Source: Perca fluviatilis (taxonomy: Eukaryota > Chordata > Actinopteri > Perciformes > Percidae). From it: 64,000 nucleotides of DNA. Below are positions 56,407 to 64,000 of the stretch, piece by piece. The stretch covers positions 23,209,107 to 23,273,106 of the forward strand of contig NC_053116.1 in assembly GCF_010015445.1 (NCBI RefSeq). The letters run 5' to 3'. Both the position numbers and the translations under genes were made by a program. Each line of letters begins with the position of its first letter. Position 1 is the stretch's first letter. The notes below the pieces were generated by a model that saw only the letters and a program-made list of their open reading frames with translations, made no database searches and was not told the DNA's origin.

Positions 56407-57969
56407 GTAAACATTTATTTCCTCTCTAGTCTCTTATTTACCTTTTATGTTGTCTCCTTATGTGTCTACCTCTTTGCATAGGACGGTATACTTCTTAAAT
56501 TAGCCTGATAGGACTTGATGTGCGTATGTTGGCGTTGCATGCCTGCAGTGTTGAAGCTCCCGGCTGCTTCTGTCTCATCAGTGTCAGCCTCCTCTGCACC
56601 AGCAATAACCAGGCAGCAGCCAGCCAGACAGCCAGTAGGTTAGCAGTCAGGCTCCACTGCTCCTTCATCCATGTTTAACACATGGTTAGGCTGGAAATAG
56701 CAGCCGGCGTGTCAGATAGCGGCTGGTTGAGAAGACTCTGCATTTGACAAAGGAGAAAATGACTAATCAGGATGCAAAGAGTTCCCTCCACCAGAGGGGA
56801 CTTTCAGCTTTGCTGACTTAGCTTTTAGTACAGACAGTCCCAGCTCTCTACTTTTCTCTTGTAGTTGTGGGTTTATATTTAGCAGCATGTGTTATTTGTG
56901 AATATGATGCTGGACACCAGTATGAAGGATCTATTGTACCAGTGGTTGTCGGTGGGCTGAAAATGGGGGACTGAGAATGAGGTTACAGTGGCCTGCATGG
57001 GACAGGGGAGCTGTGGTGCAGTCATGAAGTTATGCTCTAGCTACTGGGACTTTTCTGCCGTCTGAAAAGTGGATACAGGGCAGAGTTCAGCTCTGTACGA
57101 TTCTTTTTGGAGAGTTTAGCACAAACGTGTGTGAGGGAAAGTAGTGAGGTGTGCATGCGTTTAGATACGTTTTTGTTTGTCTGTTGGATAAAATCTGAAA
57201 TGAAAAGGCAACATCTCTGCGGCAGCAGTATCTCAGAAACTCTCTTGCTCTAAAAGTCGATATTGCTGCTTTTGTCTTTTATGCCATATTGCACCGTCTG
57301 CACTCAACTGTAAGCCTTTTCAAAGGCCATGTAAAAATAGTTTGTGGGTGAAAAAAGCTTCATATAAAAGTGAGTCAGTATTCAAATTGTGCTCTGAAAC
57401 CTGTCTGGCAGGTGTGGATGATGGATCCAGACAGGTCAGCTCGCCAGTATGCGGGCTTGGTCCGCTCTGAGTTCACCTCAGGTAACTGTGCTAAGACCTT
57501 GAAAAAGCCGGCCCTACGTCGTCAGCTTTGCATCTCTCTGGCCTTTCAGATTTCTCCCCACTGCAGGCAAGCGAGTGCAAGGGAACAGATTAATAGCAAA
57601 CTGTAAATCAGGTCCGCGCCACATCCGGAGCCTGACATCATCTGCAGTTGTCCTGCTCACACTTTTACTGAGGGAGGGTGCTGCACTGCCAGCAAAGGAA
57701 ATTGCCGCACTCACCTGATGTTCCTTGCACCTCACTTCTGCCCTCCCCCCACCGGCTCTTCTCCTCTTCCCTCCTCCTTCCACATCTCCAATTTCTCTAA
57801 CTGTAGTCTCTCTCAGAGGTACAGTGTCCCAGCACAGCGCTTCACCAGCATGCTTTGCACCTCTGTGATTCTGCCGCCCCCCCTCCCTCCTCCTCCACTC
57901 ACCCCCTACCTCCTGCTGAAAAAGTATGCAGCACATAATCTCACCATCTTTCAACTTGCCTGAGTGAAT

Positions 57970-57975
57970 AGGGAG

Positions 57976-58030
<55 letters not shown>

Positions 58031-58045
58031 GAGAGAGACAGAGAG
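57970..58045. repeat. (GA)n microsatellite
   Basis: GAGA runs with a few interruptions; minus-strand translation gives a meaningless Leu-Ser repeat. Confidence 0.95.
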
Positions 58046-58302
58046 AGCAAGTCAGCCAGCAGCAGAGCAGCAATCCTGCAGTGTCCTGCAGCAGCTGAGT
58101 TCCTGCAGTGCTGGCCTCTAATAGCACACACACAGACAGAAACAGAGGGATGCACATCATTCTCTCTCAGATACAGACCGTGCTTCAATCACGTGACACA
58201 GTGGGGGTGAATGTGAGGGAGAGCAGGCCATCTCACTCTGGACCGTTCTAGGCTGACTTTAGAGACAGAGGAGAAAGAGAAAGACACACACACACTCTGC
58301 TC

Positions 58303-58326
58303 ATGGAGCTCCACAGGGAGGCAATG
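58303..58326 (+). other. Candidate initiating coding mini-exon (MELHREAM)
   Basis: ATGGAGCTCCACAGGGAG plus GCAATG is followed directly by the donor GTGAGATT. Eight codons, phase 0. The upstream sequence is purine-rich 5' UTR-like. It could be the first coding exon of the gene suggested by 56070-56406, or chance. Confidence 0.25.
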
Positions 58327-60149
58327 GTGAGATTAGCAGGTTCCCCAATCCCCCAACCCCCATCCCCTTCGTGCCCCCCCTGCGCTCCCCTCGATGGTGC
58401 ATTGTCCCATTCCAGCACTCCTGTTCCGATGATGTAATCAATGCAGCAAGCTTTGAACTTGCTGGGCTAGGGGCTTCTTACCCACCCCCCCCAACTAACA
58501 CAGATGCAAAAGTGAGGCCTCAGCTGCAGTCTGTGTCCCAGGTAGGAAGATGTATAAATTACACTTTTATGTGATGATTTAGCTGAAGTGCAGAAAATAA
58601 TTTCCTGTGAGTGGGCTAGCTCAACGATTGTCCATATTTCACTCCTGTGCAAACAGATCAGCGCATGCTTCCACAAATTAAAACTGGTGAAACTAATGCT
58701 GGCACTTTGTCAAAAGCAGTGCCGCATCACCACTTCCAATAAATTAAAGCAAGTATTTGCAGGTAAATACACATCTACTGCTCTTCTACAAAGTTGTACA
58801 GCTTTTGCAGTTGCTGTCAGCGGGGAAAAGACAAACCTCCAATCAGCAGCAAAGTGCTTTGAGTTCTTTCTGGGCATAACATCATACTGACTTTGCTCTT
58901 TCATTGATAAGGTCATCAGTCCGTCGACGGGCTGCAGTGGAGAGCAACACCAGTGATGTACAGTTCGGTGCTTTAGAGATGCTCAGGCAGCCAGATTGAG
59001 ACCATATTGTAGCAGGTAAGTTTTGCTGAGCTGGTTCTGCCGCTGCAGCTAGAATCTGCCTAGTGATCAACTTCCACTACAGCGGTGATGAACTGGCATA
59101 ACCCGCCTCTAGTAAAAACCCCAGCTTGCATCAGAGCAGCTCTGCATAATTAGCACTCATGGATGGTGATGATTCTGCACATTTGATACGGTTAATGTGT
59201 CAGTAGCTGAATAGAATGAAATGTACATTTGTTTATACATATTTATATCTCTGGTGGATCAGATGAAGAATTATTTATCCGCTACATTAATGAGTTGCTT
59301 TTAAATTCATATTTGACATTAAACATCAAGATAGAGGGGAATATTAATATTCCACAGGTTTTCCATATCTTTGCTAATCCATGCCCTAAGATGTTCGCAG
59401 TCATGTAATTCATATTGATGTGACCTCCTGCTGTATAAGATGATTTGATGAATCAGCAGCTTTCATTAGAATGCTGTGCTGGTGCCCGGTTACAGCTTCT
59501 ACTAACTACTATTTCTGCGTTGGTAAAAAGAAAACAGGACTACTTGCTTATAAAAGTAATAATGAAAAGCAATATTGTTGCTGATTTTAAGATATTCATT
59601 TTACTTGCATTCAGAATCTATTAGTAAAGACTGAGGTTTTGGCATTAGCCAGAAAAGACAGACAACATTGTGAAGTGAGAGTGAGGAGTGTTGAAAAGAG
59701 AAAGAAATCACTGCCTGCAGGCAAACTGTACTTCACTACTGTACTTTATGATTTAGAACATAGCAGAGATGATCTGACAACTCAGTTCAATTAAAAAAAA
59801 TGCTCTTCTCTTTACGACTTTTTCAGTCAGTGGCCGCTATCCCTCACACCATCTCACCACCTCTGCTTTTGTAAAGAAATCTACTGCACCATGTCACACG
59901 GAGAACCAATCTTAATGCATATTCAAACAATAACTCATTCATGTGTTAAAGTGTTCAAAGTAAAGGCAGTGTATGCTAACCGATTGAAGCAGGCTGAGTC
60001 ATGCTGTTTTTTTTTTTTTTCTTCTGTGTTTCCCCCCCTCTCTGATCCTCTGCTCCTCCCCTCTGGTCTAGGAGCAGGCTCAAACACCCAGTCCAGGCTG
60101 TTGGTGGCGTGTTGGAACATGCCTTGACTTGTTGTACTGCCTGAGTCAG

Positions 60150-60345
60150 GCAGAGAGACAGACAGCCACAGAGAGAGAGGGAGAGAGAGAAGATGCTTGT
60201 GGTCAACAGTTTGCCAGTGTGAAGTGACCCACACAAAGAGAGAGCCCTGCTGCAACATGGACAGACTCCTGTTGATGTCAACACCAGAGTGCACTCCCTG
60301 GAGACGAGCGTGGATGTAGGAGATCTACTGCTGCCTCGCTGCTTG
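60150..60345 (+). other. Candidate alternative untranslated first exon
   Basis: A purine-rich leader containing two short ORFs (one starting MLVVNSLPV, one starting MDRLLLMSTPECTP, each closed within the segment) ends GCTGCTTG|GTAAGTG, a consensus donor. Short upstream ORFs are usual in 5' leaders. No following coding exon is seen before the window ends. Confidence 0.35.
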
Positions 60346-61949
60346 GTAAGTGTCAAAACTGTGTGAATAAAAGCCTCTGACATGTAATATCACAACTGGG
60401 CACTTCTGTGAGCGTCCAGGTTAATTATTATCGCAAAGAGGCGCACAGCGTGCCTTTTCTTTGAGTAAAACTTCAGAAACACTAATTAGTACGGGGAAAT
60501 ACAAAATATGCTAAAATGAGGCCTTCAGACATGCTTAATGTAAGTTGATTGAAGCATAAATGAGAAAATGTTAATTTGAAGTGTGTTGTAGAAGCGTCCA
60601 AGCCGAGTCTAGATGCTAATATGATGCCATGGTAACTATTCAAAAGGATACCCAATGCAGAGAAGTGTGATACGCCCAAACACAGTTACCAATCACACAC
60701 TGGCACAGTAACCTCCGCACAGACAAGAGCACCACCAGGGACATGATGATCATTGTCTGACCACAGTATGATCCAAAGAAGGACGACTGTTTTTGTTGTT
60801 TTCTCCTCTGTTCAGACTGACGAGTCGGTTTTGGTCAGGAGACCCAGCAGGCCTGCCTCTCCTTTTCTTAAAAGCAGAGGCCAAAGAGATAAAGAGCTCA
60901 GAGTTCCTCATGTCTGACAACTGATTTGTGTCCGGGTTAAATACAGGCGGGGAGTCAGAGCTGAGGAAGTTTCCTACTCACAAAATGACTGTATGTTTGA
61001 CAGGAGGATTACACTTACTGTACTGTACGTGGAAAAGCAGATAACGACAACTGTGTGAGACTATCCACGTTTTCACGCCGATTAGCTCTACAGTAAAGAC
61101 CTCATATGTCAAAACTCAAATACATTAATCACTCAAGTGACTTACATTATAATCATTTAGTGTCTTGTACTATGATCTGTGTATTTTACTTGTGTGTGTC
61201 GTCAAGCCTGCAGATAGTTACTGGGGCAACTCTGTTTTCTGGTAACCAGGGCTAGTGGCACAGTGGGTAAGACTCAAAACCATTTGACATACAATACTGA
61301 TAAGTGAATACTCATGAAAGCAATTCTCACCCCCAAAAAAGTTTGAAACAAAAGGTAGAGAAAAAAACTCCTGACGTGGCTTTTTTTTACTTCTTACAAT
61401 TTTCTATCAACTTAAAATGCCTAAAGTGGTGGTTTTGAATTATTAATTTCACATTGAAACATCTAAAAAGTTAAATCAATATACAGAATTGTGCTTCAAA
61501 AACCTCAGGAGGGGCTAAGCTCCAGCACCAGGCATGCCATCAGTGTGCATGTCATGTGTAGCATTGTTCAGAAACTTAGCTCTACAGTAAATACTGGTGT
61601 CATTGTTAGCCATAAGATGATTAGGTTCGTGGAATAGGACTATAGCGGTGACGCATGACTGTTTAAGCGTTGTTAACCGACAGTGGAACGACCAAGAAAT
61701 CCACAGCGGAGAGGAGCAAGGAAGTGAATAGTGCCCAGGGTTGGTGATGTTGGGTATAGCTGGGTGAGTGTGTTTTTCAGTATCTGAGGCCAGACAACAG
61801 AGGGACCCAGCATGTTCAGGAAGAGTAGGTGGGTCTGGGGTTAGGGTGTATAATACATGTGTGTATGTGCGTTTTTTCTGGTGATGTAATGATTATGAAC
61901 TATACGACTTATTAAGGAGCGTCCCACGCGAGAGTTTCACGGTTACTTA
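60346..61949. other. Intronic or intergenic DNA, no gene recognised
   Basis: Mostly AT-rich with no supportable coding exon; isolated donor-like and acceptor-like sites occur. Confidence 0.35.
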
Positions 61950-62152
61950 AGGCCCAGACACACCTACCAGACGGCCGACCCTCGGCAGAAAAGGCAGTTG
62001 GACTGATCAGTCTCCCTGAGTTGGTCCAAAAAGTGCCTTGGAACACACCAAAGCGACAAGACGTAAAACGTCTCCATAACAGCAGGCGGCGCTAATCTGT
62101 ATTGTTGGTCAAAAATGAAAACCGGCAGCTGGTTGGATAAGCACGTCACGTG

Positions 62153-62922
62153 TAGGGTTGGGTATCGTTTTTTTTTTTTTTGATTCCGGTGCTAAATCGA
62201 TACTTTTAAAACGGTGCCGGTGCCTAAACGGTGCCTGAACCGGTACTTTTCAATAAAGTAAAAAAAAAAAAAAAGAAGAAAAAAAATAAGGGTAGTAAAC
62301 AACAGTCAGTGACTTGTTTATTGCTAAGGCGATGGTCAAAATTAAAGATTTAATAATAATGTAATAACTAAACAATAACAATAACTTATTTCACCAGTAA
62401 ATTGCTGTTGAACCCCAGATGGGAAAAGGGTATTTTACAATTACTGTGAATGCACCACGAGGCTACCTGTTTTAAGTGAATGCACCGTCTGTGTTGTTTA
62501 ATTCCGACAATGGCAGCTGCAAGTGAACGCACCGTCTGTGTTGTTTAATTCCGACAACGGCAGCTGCAAGTGAACGCACCGTCTGTGTTGTTTAATTCCG
62601 ACCATATAAACATACTGTATATCTATGAATTCCGACAACGGCTGCTGCTGCGCTGCAGAGCAGACTGTTACATCCCGCTGTTGAAGTCCTCCACAGTGAA
62701 ATACAGTCACACTTTACACTGTTTAACGTTAGCTGTCAGCATTTTACCGGTGTTTAATCCAGCTGCTAGCTAAAGGTAGGCTAACGTTACATGCTGTCAG
62801 GTGTAGTGTAAAGTCAAGCACCGAAATGAGGCACCGAAACTTTCGTTCTTATTCGGTCTCGTTACTACCGTTTACGTCGGCACCGGTTCCCTATTGGCAT
62901 CGAGTTTCGGTACCCAACCCTA
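62153..62922. mobile_element. Nested 770-bp hAT-like MITE with E-box target duplication
   Basis: Ends TAGGGTTGGGTATCG and CGGTACCCAACCCTA are inverted. Exact 8-bp copies GTCACGTG lie at 62145-62152 and 62923-62930. The interior has a three-copy repeat and T/A tracts and no transposase. Confidence 0.88.
62477..62602. repeat. Roughly 50-bp tandem repeat, about 2.5 copies, inside the MITE
   Basis: The unit contains CACCGTCTGTGTTGTTTAAT followed by TCCGACAACGGCAGCTGCAA and then GTGAACG; the third copy breaks off after TTCCGAC. Confidence 0.9.
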
Positions 62923-63245
62923 GTCACGTGGGTCTGGTTTCTCTGGAAATTCAAAGACAGACTCTCATGGCGGCTTGTTCAGAATACGATCTCATATTGT
63001 ACTAAAATAGTTCACCGAAAGGTGTTTCTGAAAACATTTTAAGTAGGCCATGCAGTTGCTGAATCTGTCTTCATTTCAGCTCAACAAAAGGTCAGTTTAA
63101 AAGATTTTCGTCAGATTTTAAGAGACTCTAGTCACGCTCATTCTGCTCCCCGTTTCCGGGTTAGCACTCTACCAATCAGATGGTGTCATTTGAACACACC
63201 GAACAGACTCGAGTCACTGACTTCGCCAGACTGTCCGACGGACGA

Positions 63246-63284
63246 TTATCGGCTTAGTGTGTCCAAGACACACTAAGCCGATAA
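63246..63284. repeat. Perfect 18-bp-arm palindrome at a MITE edge
   Basis: TTATCGGCTTAGTGTGTC (63246-63263), a 3-base loop, then the exact reverse complement (63267-63284). It straddles the outer MITE's right edge, so the terminal sequence has been copied in inverted orientation just outside the element. Confidence 0.92.
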
Positions 63285-63439
63285 CTTAACAAATCATCAA
63301 ACAAAATAAGCCAAACTTAAACTTAGCAGTAGTGTGAAAAAAACCTGTTAGGTCATCCCCACGCAAGAACATTTCCTCATAAAATAACTGAAGAATGTAA
63401 CGTTAGAATGTGACTGAAATAATAATATTGACAATTTAT

Positions 63440-63712
63440 CTGCATCATGCATTATGAGAGTCAAATCATCGTTTAAATAATTGTTCAAGTAAAATTAAAC
63501 ATTTCCTTGTTCCAGCTTCTCTGTTGTGAGGGTTTTCCTTCATAGTATGTGACAGTAAACTGAATCTCTTTGGGTTTTTTTTACTGTTGGTCGGACCAAA
63601 CAAGACATTTGAAGACTCCACATTGGATTTAAGGAAAGGTGATCGATTGATAAATTGAGAAAATAATTGAAAGAACAATCGCTAATTAAATGAATTATTG
63701 GTCACAGCCATA
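63440..63712 (-). mobile_element. Decayed fragment of a hAT-like MITE
   Basis: GGTCGGACCAAACAAGACAT, then AATTGAGAAAATAATTGAAA and GTCACAGCC resemble, in reverse orientation, the family represented at 49288-49579 (AGAGCTGCAACTAAC end). No target duplication found. Confidence 0.45.
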
Positions 63713-64000
63713 ATCATGTTGTTTCATCGGGATATCTCTCTAGCTCTCAATCATATTTGCGCCATATCCCACTCCAGCATCAGCACACTTTAACTAAGTC
63801 ATGAATATTGCCTATTTTAGGACAATTAAGTAATCCATTGTAAGTTATTTGTATTATACTGCAAGTAATATTTTATATCTAGAATTTAGGTCATATTTTT
63901 TAATCTGGCAAACCTAAAAATGGTATATTAATGCATTCAATATTCATCCACACCCACACTAATATTTGTAAACAAATTTCCCACGACCTTTTTCTTTGTT

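Larger units (their letters stand above)
61950..63264. mobile_element. MITE interrupted by a nested hAT-like element
   Basis: The left part begins GGCCCAGACACACCTACCAG; the right part ends CGATTATCGGCTTAGTGTGTCC, whose inverse (GGACACACTAAGCCGATAAT) resembles the left end. The two halves are separated by the 770-bp element at 62153-62922. The boundaries are approximate. Confidence 0.5.

Noticed and set aside
57514..58188. 224-codon minus ORF with a Leu-Ser tract
   Set aside because: Low-complexity translation across the GA microsatellite; no domain or splice support.
59935..60383. 119- and 135-codon minus ORFs
   Set aside because: They run over the purine-rich leader with plus-strand donor evidence; composition is low complexity.

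Overview
The window is nuclear DNA from a ray-finned fish, most likely a teleost. Coding sequence is split into short exons with GT/AG borders. Intergenic DNA carries long CA/GT arrays, many palindromic MITEs with 8-bp or TTAA target duplications, a Tc1/mariner copy and a decayed LINE. I see no operons, phage or CRISPR. Species cannot be fixed. All gene models come from reading translations and splice sites by eye; no alignment or database search was run.

Layout. (1) 1-4.8 kb, + strand: the last five exons of thymopoietin/LAP2-beta (tmpo), ending in its inner-nuclear-membrane anchor. (2) 6.1-9.4 kb, - strand: a complete six-exon gene for a 404-residue type I membrane protein with signal peptide, one 8-cysteine SRCR domain, two Ig-like domains, one TM helix and a short tail. 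(3) 11.1-12.7 kb: dead LINE reverse transcriptase. (4) 14.0-22.5 kb, - strand: complete seven-exon slc25a33 (mitochondrial pyrimidine nucleotide carrier), introns rich in MITEs and a long CA array. (5) 24.1-31.4 kb: a foldback structure about 7.3 kb long, with inverted arms of 1.1-1.9 kb. Each arm has 40-bp repeats and a TATA-like, inward-facing promoter with a short ORF. Between the arms lie a 47-bp minisatellite, candidate minus-strand exons, a dead Tc1 copy and a small TTAA-flanked MITE. (6) 31.4-34.8 kb: a patchwork of transposons, including a RecQ-helicase fragment. (7) 37.2-40.2 kb, - strand: complete spsb1 coding sequence (SPRY plus SOCS box), with a probable 5' untranslated exon near 45.4 kb. 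(8) 50.4-52.7 kb, - strand: a glycine N-acyltransferase-like (GLYAT) gene with a premature stop and a 10-bp frameshifting duplication, probably a pseudogene. (9) 56-60.4 kb, + strand: GC-richer DNA with several exon-like segments that look like the first exons of a gene continuing beyond the window. (10) 61.9-63.3 kb: nested MITEs.

slc25a33 and spsb1 are neighbours in the same orientation here, as they are on human chromosome 1p36, so this is an ancestral linkage rather than a functional operon. The genes act in unrelated places: nuclear lamina, cell surface, mitochondrial nucleotide transport and ubiquitin ligase substrate recognition. The most unusual item is the foldback at 24-31 kb, whose arms could supply a promoter and first exon to a gene inside it.
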